Source: Methanomicrobiales archaeon (GTDB lineage: Archaea > Halobacteriota > Methanomicrobia > Methanomicrobiales > Methanospirillaceae). From it: a stretch of DNA of 64,000 nt. Shown piece by piece: positions 20,418 to 29,428 of this stretch. The notes under the pieces were generated by a model. That model searched no databases, was not told where the DNA came from, and was given only the letters and a program-made list of their open reading frames with translations. Made by a program: the position numbers and the translations under genes. How positions within the stretch are numbered: position 1 is the first letter of the stretch; every line of letters starts with the position of its first letter. Location of the stretch: contig JAPKXR010000230.1 of assembly GCA_026394715.1 (NCBI GenBank), positions 1 to 64,000 on the forward strand. Direction: 5' to 3'.

Positions 20418-21686
20418 GTGAACTACGTTTCAAGATTTTATTACCAGTATCGCAGGGTCATTAAAGCACTCCAACTCTACCTCCTTATCGCCGGACCCGG
20501 TCTTATCGTAATGATCGCCGATAACGATGCCGGCGGGATCACGACTTATGCTGCGACTGGTGCGAAATTTGGCTACGCACTGATCTGGTTCCTTGTGCTG
20601 CTCGGGCCGGTTGCGTACTATGTACAGGAGATGACGGTGCGCCTGGGTGCCGTAACTAAACACGGGCATGCAGAGGCGATTTTTGCCGCATTTGGTCCTT
20701 TCTGGGGCTGGTTCTCCCTCCTTGACCTTTCACTGGTGAACTGGCTGACTCTTATTACTGAATTTATCGGGATGACTGCAGCGTTGAGTATTTTTAATAT
20801 CCCCCCTGTATTTACCGTAATAATTGTCATCGGCATCATGATGTTCATGGTCATGCAGGGCAGGTACTGGACATGGGAGAAACTGGCGATGTTCTTCTGT
20901 CTCTTAAACCTGGTGTATATCCCGGCCGCATTCATGGTGCACCCGTCTGTCGGGAGTATTCTCCAGAAGGGAATTATCCCGAACTTACCTGGCGGGCTCA
21001 CCGCGACATTAATTTTCTTCCTGATGGCAAATATCGGGACTACCATCGCACCCTGGATGATCTTCTTCCAGCAGAGTGCCGTAGTCGACAAGGGCATGGG
21101 AAAGAAGGATATTCCATGGGGGAGACTCGATACCATTCTTGGGGCGGTTTTCACGGTCGTTGTGGCAATTTTCATTGTTATTGTGACCGGGACTGTGTTA
21201 TATGGGATGGAAATTTCGAGTGCAGCCCAGGCCTCCACTGCGATGATGGGGACCTACCCGCTGGTGGGGACGCTCCTTGCAATAGGGCTGTTCGATGCAG
21301 GCCTGCTTGGTGCAATCTGCATCTCTCTCGCAAGTTCATGGGCGTTTGGGGAGGTTTTCGGCTGGGCACATTCCCTGAACAAAAGGATCCGTGAAGCACC
21401 CTGGTTCTATGCATATTATTTCTTTGCCATCATCACCGCAGGACTGGTTGTCCTCATCCCGAATGCACCCCTTGTCCTGATTACCCTGTTTGTCCAGGTC
21501 ATTGCGGTGACCCTGCTACCTGCAGCACTGGTGTTCCTGATCCTGCTGCTGAACAACGAAGAAATCATGGGTGAATACAGGAACACAACAGTCCAGAACG
21601 TGGTGAGTATCACCATTGTCATCGGGATCATCTCACTCTCCACGCTCTATGCCTTCAGTGTCCTGTTCCCGGAAATATTCGCCTGA
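20418..21686 (+). CDS. Nramp (SLC11)-family carrier lacking transition-metal ligands, probable Mg2+ transporter
   Basis: About 422 residues, 11 predicted membrane segments. The first helix reads IADNDAGG where classical Nramps have DPGN (Asn replaced by Gly), and the sixth reads GTTIAPW where they have AxxMPH (Met to Ala, His to Trp). The Met selects transition metals; its loss is a mark of Nramp-related Mg2+ transporters. GTG at 20418 is chosen because GGGAGGG lies seven bases before it; an ATG at 20403 lies upstream of that site. It is followed at once by a one-TM protein and a soluble MgtE_N/CBS protein, which strengthens the Mg2+ reading. Confidence 0.82.
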   Translation: MNYVSRFYYQYRRVIKALQLYLLIAGPGLIVMIADNDAGGITTYAATGAKFGYALIWFLVLLGPVAYYVQEMTVRLGAVTKHGHAEAIFAAFGPFWGWFSLLDLSLVNWLTLITEFIGMTAALSIFNIPPVFTVIIVIGIMMFMVMQGRYWTWEKLAMFFCLLNLVYIPAAFMVHPSVGSILQKGIIPNLPGGLTATLIFFLMANIGTTIAPWMIFFQQSAVVDKGMGKKDIPWGRLDTILGAVFTVVVAIFIVIVTGTVLYGMEISSAAQASTAMMGTYPLVGTLLAIGLFDAGLLGAICISLASSWAFGEVFGWAHSLNKRIREAPWFYAYYFFAIITAGLVVLIPNAPLVLITLFVQVIAVTLLPAALVFLILLLNNEEIMGEYRNTTVQNVVSITIVIGIISLSTLYAFSVLFPEIFA

Positions 21687-21697
21687 GGTGACGAGAA

Positions 21698-21922
21698 ATG
21701 GAAAAACTGGAACCAACTGGAAAAAGTGAGACCTGCGAAGGAAGCAGTGATAATTTCCTTGCGAAGCAGTTCTCAAAATTCACCGAGATAAACAAAAAAT
21801 ATGCGAAACCACAAATTAAAATGACCCCCATGGTCAGGATAGCCCTGCTGGGGCTCAGGATATACTTAATTGTCCTGGTGCTGGTGCTGGTATACAAATT
21901 TTTCACATTAATCAGGGTATGA
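21698..21922 (+). CDS. Small single-TM protein between the Nramp-like carrier and MgtE_N protein
   Basis: 74 residues. Polar, lysine/glutamate-rich N-terminal half, then one hydrophobic helix (about 45-68, ALLGLRIYLIVLVLVLVYKF). GAGGTGA stands seven bases before the ATG, and it is spaced 11 bases from the carrier and about 10 bases from the next gene, so it is very probably translated. No family recognised. An accessory or assembly subunit of the transporter is an inference from position alone. Confidence 0.65.
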   Translation: MEKLEPTGKSETCEGSSDNFLAKQFSKFTEINKKYAKPQIKMTPMVRIALLGLRIYLIVLVLVLVYKFFTLIRV

Positions 21923-21931
21923 GGTGGAGTG

Positions 21932-23212
21932 ATGGAAAACAACACAATACAAAACCGGAAAAAGGCAGAAGATGAGTATTTCCTCTCTCATGTTATTGGT
22001 GCCGCCGTGCGTTGGAACGGGAAAAAAATCGGGAAGCTCTCCGACTTTGTTATTGTTGAAACGGGAAAGATCCCTGAAGTGACCCACCTCTCTATCCAGC
22101 GACCTTTTGGTTATCCCTCCCTGGTTGTTCCGATGAGCCGGGTCCTCGCATTTTCAGGGAGGGAAATTATCCTCCGGATAGAATCTGTTGAATCGTATGA
22201 GGGTTCCCCCGAAGAATCTGCATTCCTCCTCAAAGACCATATTCTCGATAAAAAGGTCATCGATATCGAAGACAAGGAAGTAGAAGTAGTCTACGATATC
22301 CGTATCGTATACCGGAACGGCAGGATCTATGTTACCGATGTCGATGTAAGTCGCTATGGCCTTTTGCGCAGGATCGGGCTGAAATTTGTTGCGGACCTGA
22401 TCCACAACTTTTCCCCGGACCGCGAGGAACAGATGATCTCCTGGACATTTGTGCAACCCCTGCCAAACCCGATGGGGAGTTTTCGGGGAAACGTAAAATT
22501 AAATGTCCTGATGGAGACTCTCTCTGAAATCCATCCCGTTGACCTTGCGGATATCCTCGAGGAACTCGACAACGAGCAGCGGGTCATGATCTTTTCTGAA
22601 CTTGATACCCGTCAGGCGTCCGATACCCTCGAGGAGATCGATCCGAATGTCCAGCGTGAACTCGTATCTTCCATGAAAAGGGAACGGGTTGTCCAGCTGA
22701 TCGATGAGATGACCCCGGGGCAGGCCGCGGATATCCTGTCGGTACTACCCGCATCTGATGCCGAGGTGATTATCCTGGCACTGGACAAGGACAATGTAAA
22801 AAAGATCCGCGCCATCCTCGAAAAACAGGAAGAGACCATCACCGACTATGCAACATCCGGGTATATCCGGTTCCCCCCAGAGATAACTGCAGAACAGGCA
22901 ATAAACCAGTATGCAGCTGTTGCGAAGGGAAAGGACGTCATTATGTACCTTTATGTGCTTGACAGGGAAGAACGCCTGCTCGGGGTGATCGATATCAAAG
23001 AGCTTCTCCAGGCTGAGGATATGAAAAAAATCGGAGAGATCATGGTATTTGATTATATCAGCCTCAGTCCAGATAGCACACTAAAAGACGCCAGGCGTAT
23101 GTTTGACCGGTATGATTTCCGTGCTCTCCCTATTACCGATGAAGGAAAAAAGATGCTGGGGGTTGTCCCGTACCGGGATGTGATGAACCTGACTCATCAC
23201 TTTATTGAATGA
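21932..23212 (+). CDS. Soluble PRC-barrel / MgtE_N / CBS-domain protein
   Basis: 426 residues without membrane segments. Order: two PRC-barrel-like units (about 15-75 and 95-155), an MgtE intracellular N-domain (about 185-290, with HPVDLADILEEL, DTLEEID, MTPGQAADILSVLP) and a CBS pair (about 300-425, VLDREERLLGVIDIKEL and DFRALPITDEGKKMLGVV). In MgtE channels the N and CBS domains bind Mg2+ and close the pore; here they are a separate protein without the MgtE pore. ATG at 21932 follows GAGGTG; GTG at 21929 is an alternative. Third gene of the presumed Mg2+ operon. Confidence 0.85.
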   Translation: MENNTIQNRKKAEDEYFLSHVIGAAVRWNGKKIGKLSDFVIVETGKIPEVTHLSIQRPFGYPSLVVPMSRVLAFSGREIILRIESVESYEGSPEESAFLLKDHILDKKVIDIEDKEVEVVYDIRIVYRNGRIYVTDVDVSRYGLLRRIGLKFVADLIHNFSPDREEQMISWTFVQPLPNPMGSFRGNVKLNVLMETLSEIHPVDLADILEELDNEQRVMIFSELDTRQASDTLEEIDPNVQRELVSSMKRERVVQLIDEMTPGQAADILSVLPASDAEVIILALDKDNVKKIRAILEKQEETITDYATSGYIRFPPEITAEQAINQYAAVAKGKDVIMYLYVLDREERLLGVIDIKELLQAEDMKKIGEIMVFDYISLSPDSTLKDARRMFDRYDFRALPITDEGKKMLGVVPYRDVMNLTHHFIE

Positions 23213-23417
23213 TTGAGATCTCTGTAGATCCTGCCCATTTCTATATTCCCTGTGTAAAGTTTCGGATGATCTCTTTCACAACCCCATAAAATAAGTCTAT
23301 GTTTGTGAGTTTGCGATTATGCAAGTTCAGAAAAAGTATCTCCTTTTAATAACGATTTTTTCTGAATAATCATTCATTGTTTATTGTGTGTTGCAAAAAC
23401 AACAACACCCCCCTACC

Positions 23418-23425
23418 TTTATATA
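23418..23425 (+). promoter_or_regulatory. TATA box of the Yip1-CARDB-ABC operon
   Basis: TTTATATA. Transcription would begin near 23446, downstream of the ATG at 23435 but upstream of the ATG at 23462, which decides the start of the Yip1 gene. Confidence 0.55.
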
Positions 23426-23461
23426 CCGATACGTATGACCTATGTTGATAATCTGGTATCT

Positions 23462-24145
23462 ATGATTCAGAATATAATTGACGTGTTAACTCGTCCGGAT
23501 GCAATATTCCAAGAGAAGGTCAAGTCTGAAGAAGACCTGAAAATCCCTTTCCTGTTCGTTGCAATAGTAGGGATTATTAGTGCGTCGTACGGATACATGG
23601 TTGGTTCCCTGACAAGCAGGATGTTTGCCTCTGTAGGTGCCGGAATGGGCGAGATTGTTGCCGTATCAACGGTGATTGGTGCTTTTATCGGTATCATGGT
23701 TTTCTGGTTAATCGGGTCTGCAATATTTTACCTTATTTCAATGGTCTTCAAAGGAACGGGGGGTTATAATAGGACCCTTGAATTTGTCGGCTATGGGTTT
23801 ATACCCCAGATTTTTGGCAGCCTGCTAACGCTTATTATGGCGGTTTATTACCTTCCGATGGTCCAGGTTCCGGTCGTCAACTCATTTACGGACCCGGCGG
23901 TTATCCAGAATGCGGTTACCCGCCTGACGCACGATTCAGCAATGATGGAATTCACGAAAGTAAGTGCCGTAATCGCCATAATCTTTCTTATATGGAGCGC
24001 CAATATCTGGATTTACGCGATTAAATATTCCAGGAATCTGACGATAAAACATGCAGCCGTTACCATTCTGCTCCCGGTTATTATCTACATCATCTATACT
24101 CTGTTCATGACATTTGTGGGCGTTCCTGCCCCCGGAGGATACTAA
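23462..24145 (+). CDS. Yip1-family membrane protein
   Basis: 227 residues, five predicted membrane segments after the Yip1-type opening IIDVLTRPDAIFQEKV. The YGFIPQIFGSLL stretch in the third segment is typical of the family. The ATG at 23462 lies about 16 bases after the predicted transcription start; ATGs at 23384 and 23435 would precede it. The TAA overlaps the next ATG by one base (TAATG), so it is tightly coupled to the CARDB protein and the ABC genes. Role in archaea unknown; a membrane scaffold for the exporter is an inference. Confidence 0.75.
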   Translation: MIQNIIDVLTRPDAIFQEKVKSEEDLKIPFLFVAIVGIISASYGYMVGSLTSRMFASVGAGMGEIVAVSTVIGAFIGIMVFWLIGSAIFYLISMVFKGTGGYNRTLEFVGYGFIPQIFGSLLTLIMAVYYLPMVQVPVVNSFTDPAVIQNAVTRLTHDSAMMEFTKVSAVIAIIFLIWSANIWIYAIKYSRNLTIKHAAVTILLPVIIYIIYTLFMTFVGVPAPGGY

Positions 24146-25362
24146 TGAAAACGAACTTCCAGGAATTACTTTTACATGATAGGGGATTCCTGCTTAAAAT
24201 TTCTATTACACTGATTATTGTCTCTGCAATGGCATTCACTGCCCTTGCAGCCCCAACTGATACATCAGGATCAGCTACCACGACATTCCTTTCCCCTGCG
24301 TATACCCAGGTTACGGTGAGTGATCTAACCTTAGATCCCGGAACATTCGCTACCGGTGATGAAGGTACAATAACGGTTGTAGTCCAGAATACCGGTACCC
24401 AGAGTGTTACCATCCGGCGGGCGACTCTTTATGACAAGGATATCACCCTCGTATCCACGACCACCTATGACAGTGTCGGGTCTATTGGAGCAGGGAATAA
24501 AATGCCTTTCACCTTTACGGTGAAGGCAGACGTTCCTGAAGGTATTTATTACCCCGTATTCTCCCTTGAATTCCAGGATACGGGATATCTTCGCTATCCT
24601 GTCAAGTTAGAGGTGAAAAATTCTCCCGTAGTCCTTTCCATAACTGATAAGCCGGATACGTTTGTTGCAGGAAAAAAAAGTATTGTCACCTTATCATTGA
24701 GCAACCTCCGCACGAATGCGATAAAAAATGTTATTGTCTCGCCAAATGCCTCTGATATTGAGATTATACCCCAGAATATCGTGATAAATTCACTGGATCC
24801 CGGTCAGACCGTTAAACTCCCATTCAGTATTACCCCGAAAAGTCCGAACGATATTGACTTTGAAGCGGTTTACCTGAACGGTCCAAACATACACCAGGTC
24901 GGACTCATTCTTCCGATCCAGTTCAATAATGATAAAACTCAGGCGGACCCAGTTATCAGCAATATTGTTTCTGCACCTGATGGAAACCATATCAGGATTA
25001 CCGGGGATGTAACAAATTCAGGTCTCCAGGATGCGAAATCAGTGACCGTTGCTTCAGGAAGTCCTGCAATTCCGGTTGATCCGTTCAAAGTCTACGCAGT
25101 AGGTTTATTGAAACCGGACGATTTCTCAAGTTTTGAGCTGACGGTCAGTTCTGAAAGCCCGGATGAAGTCCCTGTTATCGTGAGCTACAAAGACCAGGAT
25201 GGCAATATGTATAGCCGAAGTATTGCTGCGGACATCTCCCTGGCGAAGACTCCCAAAAATAATAGTTCAATGTCGAATGCCCCATGGATTATTGTTGGCA
25301 TTATTGCTGTCATTGTCGTACTCGCTATCGGGTACCGTTATATCAGAACAAGAAAACCGTGA
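24145..25362 (+). CDS. Exported CARDB/COG1361-type surface protein
   Basis: 405 residues. Signal or anchor helix (about 16-36, ISITLIIVSAMAFTALAAP), three or more beta-sandwich repeats of the CARDB/NEW3 type (VQNTGTQSVTI, LSNLRTNAIKNV, GDVTNSGLQDAKSV), then a C-terminal membrane helix (about 378-398) with a basic tail. It would stand outside the membrane with both ends anchored. It lies between a Yip1 protein and a MacB-like ABC pair and overlaps its neighbours, so it may act as the extracellular partner of that transporter. No enzyme motif is seen. Confidence 0.72.
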   Translation: MKTNFQELLLHDRGFLLKISITLIIVSAMAFTALAAPTDTSGSATTTFLSPAYTQVTVSDLTLDPGTFATGDEGTITVVVQNTGTQSVTIRRATLYDKDITLVSTTTYDSVGSIGAGNKMPFTFTVKADVPEGIYYPVFSLEFQDTGYLRYPVKLEVKNSPVVLSITDKPDTFVAGKKSIVTLSLSNLRTNAIKNVIVSPNASDIEIIPQNIVINSLDPGQTVKLPFSITPKSPNDIDFEAVYLNGPNIHQVGLILPIQFNNDKTQADPVISNIVSAPDGNHIRITGDVTNSGLQDAKSVTVASGSPAIPVDPFKVYAVGLLKPDDFSSFELTVSSESPDEVPVIVSYKDQDGNMYSRSIAADISLAKTPKNNSSMSNAPWIIVGIIAVIVVLAIGYRYIRTRKP

Positions 25363-26051
25363 GGGGAATTTCTATTTCAGATGAACCTGTAATCCGATTG
25401 GTTGATGTCCGGAAGGTCTACAAGCTCAAGGCCGGGGATGTCACTGCACTCCAGGGGATCTCTTTTGATATACTGAAAGGTGAATTTGTGGCCATAATGG
25501 GGCCATCAGGTTCCGGAAAATCAACCCTTCTCAATCTGATCGGTTGCCTGGATGTGCCGACATCAGGTGAGCTGATCCTTGCCGGACGTAATGTCAAAGA
25601 AATGTCTGATGACGAACTGACCTTCTTAAGAAGAGACGAAATCGGGTTTATTTTCCAGAAGTTTAACCTGATATCATTACTTACTGCGTATGAAAATGCA
25701 GAATACCCGATCATCCTCAAGCAGGGTCATATGGATGAAGAAGGCAAAACCGCACGAATGATGAAACTGGTCGGGCTTGGCGATGACCTGATGACCCATA
25801 AACCAAGTGAGCTTTCCGGGGGGCAGCAGCAGCGTGTGGCAATAGCACGGGCACTCGTCAATGACCCGGCATTACTTCTCTGTGATGAACCAACGGGGAA
25901 CCTTGATTCCGTTACCGGGAGTCAGATTATGGATATTCTGAAAGGTCTTAACGAGCAGGGCCGGACGATTGTGATGGTCACCCATGACCCCAACATCGCA
26001 CGTTCTGCCCACAGGACTATCAATATTATTGACGGCAGAGTGGCGGCATGA
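25359..26051 (+). CDS. MacB/LolD-type ABC transporter ATPase
   Basis: About 230 residues, complete ATPase: Walker [11 protein letters not shown]-loop FIFQKFNLI, signature [15 protein letters not shown], Walker [12 protein letters not shown], and switch histidine VTHD. This is the MacB/LolD class that works with FtsX-type permeases. The start is uncertain: GTG at 25359 overlaps the previous TGA (GTGA coupling), while GAGGGGA at 25361 would suit a rare ATT start about 8-12 bases later. No in-frame ATG exists before the Walker A. Coupled to the permease by ATGA. Confidence 0.88.
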   Translation: MRGISISDEPVIRLVDVRKVYKLKAGDVTALQGISFDILKGEFVAIMGPSGSGKSTLLNLIGCLDVPTSGELILAGRNVKEMSDDELTFLRRDEIGFIFQKFNLISLLTAYENAEYPIILKQGHMDEEGKTARMMKLVGLGDDLMTHKPSELSGGQQQRVAIARALVNDPALLLCDEPTGNLDSVTGSQIMDILKGLNEQGRTIVMVTHDPNIARSAHRTINIIDGRVAA

Positions 26052-27253
26052 AAATCCGGAAAAATGTTTTCTTCCAGCTTGCCAGCAGGAATGTCAGGCT
26101 CAATTTCTCCCGGTCTCTTCTTGCGGCCCTCGGCATAATCATTGGTGTAGTTGCCATTACTACGATGGGAATACTTGGGGCCAATATCCAGCTCGCGGTC
26201 TCCTCTAATCTTTCGAGCAGTGCAAATTCAATAATTATTACTCCTGACACCGGTTCCCGTGGGGGTTTTGGTCCCCCTACGAGAGGGACGACAACTCTCC
26301 TGATCACTGATAACCAGGTCAGGGAGATTGAACAGGCGGCAGGGCATAATGTCGTCGTTCCCATTCATTCGGGGTCAGATCTCATCCAGGTCGGGACGAA
26401 AGATAAAACGCGTGTAACCATCTATGGCCTTGATCCCGAGAAAGTATCAAACTTTGTTGAGATTGCCGAGGGAAGCTCGTTACGTGGGGCATCAAGCGGT
26501 GTCCTTATCGGCTCAACCCTTGCGAAAGACCAGGACATCAAGGTGGGTACCCGGATAAAGGTAGGGGATGAGTCAACCGGGACGAACGAGGTGGTCAGGG
26601 TGGTAGGTATCCTGAAATCAAAGGGTTTTGGAATAGATCTCATGCCTGATAATGCTATCATCGCACCCGATCACTGGTACACATCAGTGTATGGAAACCA
26701 GGGTGAATATCAGCAGGTCGATATCCTGGTCCCATCGATCAAGGATATTCCCCCCATAAAGGACGCAATAGATAAAAAGATGAATAAAAAAGTCAAGGTG
26801 GTTAGTATTACTGATTCAGGGGCATTGCTCGAGACCATAAATGCTACAATCGGCCAGATAAGCACGTTCATCCTCCTGCTTGGCGGGATATCACTTCTCG
26901 TGGCATCGGTGAGTATTTTCAATGTCATGATGATGTCTGTTAAAGACCGGATCAATGAGATCGGTGTACTGAGAAGTATCGGGACTACCAAGTCAGAAAT
27001 ACGGAAAATGTTTATTTACGAGTCATTCATCATCGGTTCGATTGGGGCCGTTATCGGTGGACTGATTAGCTTTATCGGGGGGTACCTCCTTGTCCGGGTG
27101 ATCGGGACGACTAATTATTTCTTCACCCCCGCAAGTATCATGTATGTGCCGTACGGCATGGCAATAGGTATTGTTGTATGTCTTATTTCGGGCCTCTACC
27201 CGGCTGCAAAGGCCGCAAATCTGAATCCGATTGAGGCACTAAGGCACGACTGA
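26048..27253 (+). CDS. MacB/FtsX-type ABC transporter permease
   Basis: 401 residues. One N-terminal membrane helix (SLLAALGIIIGVVAITTMGILG, about 19-40), a large extracytoplasmic MacB periplasmic-core-type domain (about 45-270), then three helices (about 275-300, 325-355, 365-385) with the FtsX signature SIFNVMMMSVKDRINEIGVLRSIGTTKSEI. Such systems act as mechanotransmitters or exporters of lipids, peptides or drugs; the cargo here is unknown. Overlaps the ATPase stop. Last gene of a four-gene coupled unit. Confidence 0.88.
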   Translation: MKIRKNVFFQLASRNVRLNFSRSLLAALGIIIGVVAITTMGILGANIQLAVSSNLSSSANSIIITPDTGSRGGFGPPTRGTTTLLITDNQVREIEQAAGHNVVVPIHSGSDLIQVGTKDKTRVTIYGLDPEKVSNFVEIAEGSSLRGASSGVLIGSTLAKDQDIKVGTRIKVGDESTGTNEVVRVVGILKSKGFGIDLMPDNAIIAPDHWYTSVYGNQGEYQQVDILVPSIKDIPPIKDAIDKKMNKKVKVVSITDSGALLETINATIGQISTFILLLGGISLLVASVSIFNVMMMSVKDRINEIGVLRSIGTTKSEIRKMFIYESFIIGSIGAVIGGLISFIGGYLLVRVIGTTNYFFTPASIMYVPYGMAIGIVVCLISGLYPAAKAANLNPIEALRHD

Positions 27254-27335
27254 CATTTAAAGGACCCTTCCACGACCCGGTCTTCCTTACCGGGAATGTG
27301 GGAGTATCTCCACCATTAGGATCTCGTGGTAATGA

Positions 27336-27710
27336 ATGGAAGAACGACACAGGCAACGGAAATTTGAGGGGATGGTTATCCCTGCATTTATTCTGATTGG
27401 TATCGGTGCAGGTCTCCTCTTTGGCAGGCCGGATGTGGGTGCCGTTGTAGGGCTTGGTACAGGTTTTATCGCAATGGGAATTACAAAAATGATGAATTCT
27501 CCCAAAACGGGTATATCTTCAGTCACGACCGGGGCCACCTTCCCCCTCCTTATCGGCGGCCTCTTTATTATTGCCGGATTCGGCCTGGTATACTTCCCTG
27601 CGTTGATCTGGCCCTATTTTGGTGCCCTTGCGTTAATCTTTGCAGGGACCTGGCTCCTTTTCAGAGCTGCGGTGCACCGTGAAGTGGAAAAAACGGATGA
27701 AGTCGAATGA
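27336..27710 (+). CDS. Small four-TM membrane protein
   Basis: 124 residues: a charged N-terminus (MEERHRQRKF), four predicted helices (about 12-30, 32-50, 66-86 and 88-108) and an acidic tail (VEKTDEVE). No family recognised with confidence. It follows the ABC permease by 80 bases and is not overlapped, so operon membership is uncertain. No good ribosome site precedes the ATG. Confidence 0.55.
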   Translation: MEERHRQRKFEGMVIPAFILIGIGAGLLFGRPDVGAVVGLGTGFIAMGITKMMNSPKTGISSVTTGATFPLLIGGLFIIAGFGLVYFPALIWPYFGALALIFAGTWLLFRAAVHREVEKTDEVE

Positions 27711-27761
27711 GACGGTAGTTTCAATCCAGGTCTTCAATAAACCGGGACCAGGAAGGAAGGA

Positions 27762-29114
27762 ATGAACCGACGGGGTGTATTTCAGAAGGAGCCCTGCCTG
27801 ACACAGCTCAACCCTTTTGATTTCTTTTCTGAACTCTTACGTGCTCATTCGGACCAGGTCATCCACATGGTCCTGTATTTTGACGGGAAATTAGACCTGG
27901 ACAGGATGCAACGGGCGGTTATGGGTGCCGTTTTAGCAGAACCTGTCTGTAACAGCCGGCTGGTGGAGGTGCATGACACCCTATGGTGGGAACTACGTTC
28001 AGATGTGCATCCCGGAGATTCCTTTTCGGTTATTGAAAAAAAAGACCTCGATTCCGCCCTGTCCTACACTCTGTCGAAATCCATTGATCCGTATGAAGGC
28101 CTCCAGATAAAGGTCTTTATCATACGACCCATTGATGGCGTGGGGGATGTCCTGGTGATCAATGCCAGCCATGTCGCAATGGATGGCCGTGGCCTGAAAG
28201 ATATCACCGGGTTGATCATGGAATTGTACCACCATTTAACGGGAGACCCCCCATTCATCACCGGTATAATACCGGTTGTATCAGGTGATTTACCATTGAT
28301 CTCCACGTTTCTGCCACCTGGAGCAGGACTTCCAGGGGATAAAGAATTCTCATCAGGAGGAGACCGGTGGACATTTCCGGTACAATCACGTGAGGTTCAC
28401 CAGAAGGCATATGCGGTTATGACGATTCCCTGTCCAAGGGTTGCGGCCATCCATGCAAAACGGGAGGAACTCGGGGTAACCGTGAATGATCTTATGCTTG
28501 CGGTTGTTGCGATGGCCTGTTCAAACCTGGGGGGTGGAATTGATCCGGTAGAATGTTCGTTCTTAACTACGATTGACCTGAGACGGTACCATCCGATCCC
28601 ATTGAGGTCAGTGACAAATTATTCAACCGCATTCGAAGTCAGAATTCCGGTAAAACCTCTCGATACGTTGTCCTCTATCTGCGGCGTTGTCCACGAAATA
28701 ATGGAAAACAAAAAGAACAACTGCCCGGGAATGAAAGATGCACTCGATGCCGAACGGTTATGGAACTCCGGTGTTTCTGCTGCCCGTGAGACCTTACGCA
28801 CCCGGGTAATGGATCCGAAAAATTACGAAAACCAGATCCCTATCGTTACAAACACAGGGATTATTGATTTTGACCTGGGAAATCATTGCCTCCCCCGCGT
28901 TAAAAAGGCTTGCATGCTGCCATGCCATGCTCCCACTCCTGCCATTTTTGTTGCCATTTCAACGTACAAGGATACCATGACCATCAGTTCAACTTTTCAT
29001 CGACCGGCTGTTGCGGATGGACAGGTGCGGGTATTCTTTGGCTGGATTAACCGGCTTCTTCCAGGGTATACAGTTTCGGATGACCGGGATTGGTTGCAAC
29101 TCATTCCGGGATGA
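27762..29114 (+). CDS. Condensation/acyltransferase-fold protein (CoA-dependent acyltransferase superfamily)
   Basis: 450 residues in the two-lobed fold shared by NRPS condensation domains, wax-ester synthases and alcohol acetyltransferases. The HHxxxDG active motif appears as S136-H137-x3-D141-G142 (SHVAMDGRG): the first His is replaced while the catalytic second His and Asp-Gly remain. The second-lobe block FLTTIDLRRY and the DFGW-like region near residue 380 (IIDFDLGN) fit the superfamily. No carrier-protein or adenylation domain lies nearby, so a free-standing acyltransferase, perhaps for a lipid or surface component, is more likely than peptide synthesis. Start supported by AAGGAAGGA. 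Confidence 0.65.
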   Translation: MNRRGVFQKEPCLTQLNPFDFFSELLRAHSDQVIHMVLYFDGKLDLDRMQRAVMGAVLAEPVCNSRLVEVHDTLWWELRSDVHPGDSFSVIEKKDLDSALSYTLSKSIDPYEGLQIKVFIIRPIDGVGDVLVINASHVAMDGRGLKDITGLIMELYHHLTGDPPFITGIIPVVSGDLPLISTFLPPGAGLPGDKEFSSGGDRWTFPVQSREVHQKAYAVMTIPCPRVAAIHAKREELGVTVNDLMLAVVAMACSNLGGGIDPVECSFLTTIDLRRYHPIPLRSVTNYSTAFEVRIPVKPLDTLSSICGVVHEIMENKKNNCPGMKDALDAERLWNSGVSAARETLRTRVMDPKNYENQIPIVTNTGIIDFDLGNHCLPRVKKACMLPCHAPTPAIFVAISTYKDTMTISSTFHRPAVADGQVRVFFGWINRLLPGYTVSDDRDWLQLIPG

Positions 29115-29428
29115 ATTATTTTACACGATTGGACCGGAGGGTACCTCCCCGGGTTATCAGAAGACCATTTCAATTCCCAAAATTCGGGTGGTCCATTCCA
29201 AAGACCTGCTGGTCCCCACCAATGATAATGTGGTCACGCCGGTGTATTACGGTGGATAACCTGGTGGAGGGTATTGCTCACGGTATTACCGTCAGATAGG
29301 GCCCAATGGTGTGAAACGCCTATTGTCACTCTCCACATTTACTTCGAGAAAAAAAGCCATTTTGATGAGTTTCAAAGGAGAAGCCAATACGCCATGCAGG
29401 AAAATACTAGACAAATTTTGGTGTGGGA
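29115..29428. other. Intergenic region without convincing gene
   Basis: 314 bases. Short frames run through it (for example to 29259) but lack ribosome sites and recognisable sequence. It should contain the promoter of the DUF3784 gene. Nothing else supported. Confidence 0.5.

Noticed and set aside
27762-29114. Non-ribosomal peptide synthetase
   Set aside because: Only a condensation-like fold is present; adenylation, carrier and thioesterase domains are missing nearby.
29011-29259. 82-residue frame after the acyltransferase
   Set aside because: Largely overlaps the end of the acyltransferase in another frame and has no start signal.
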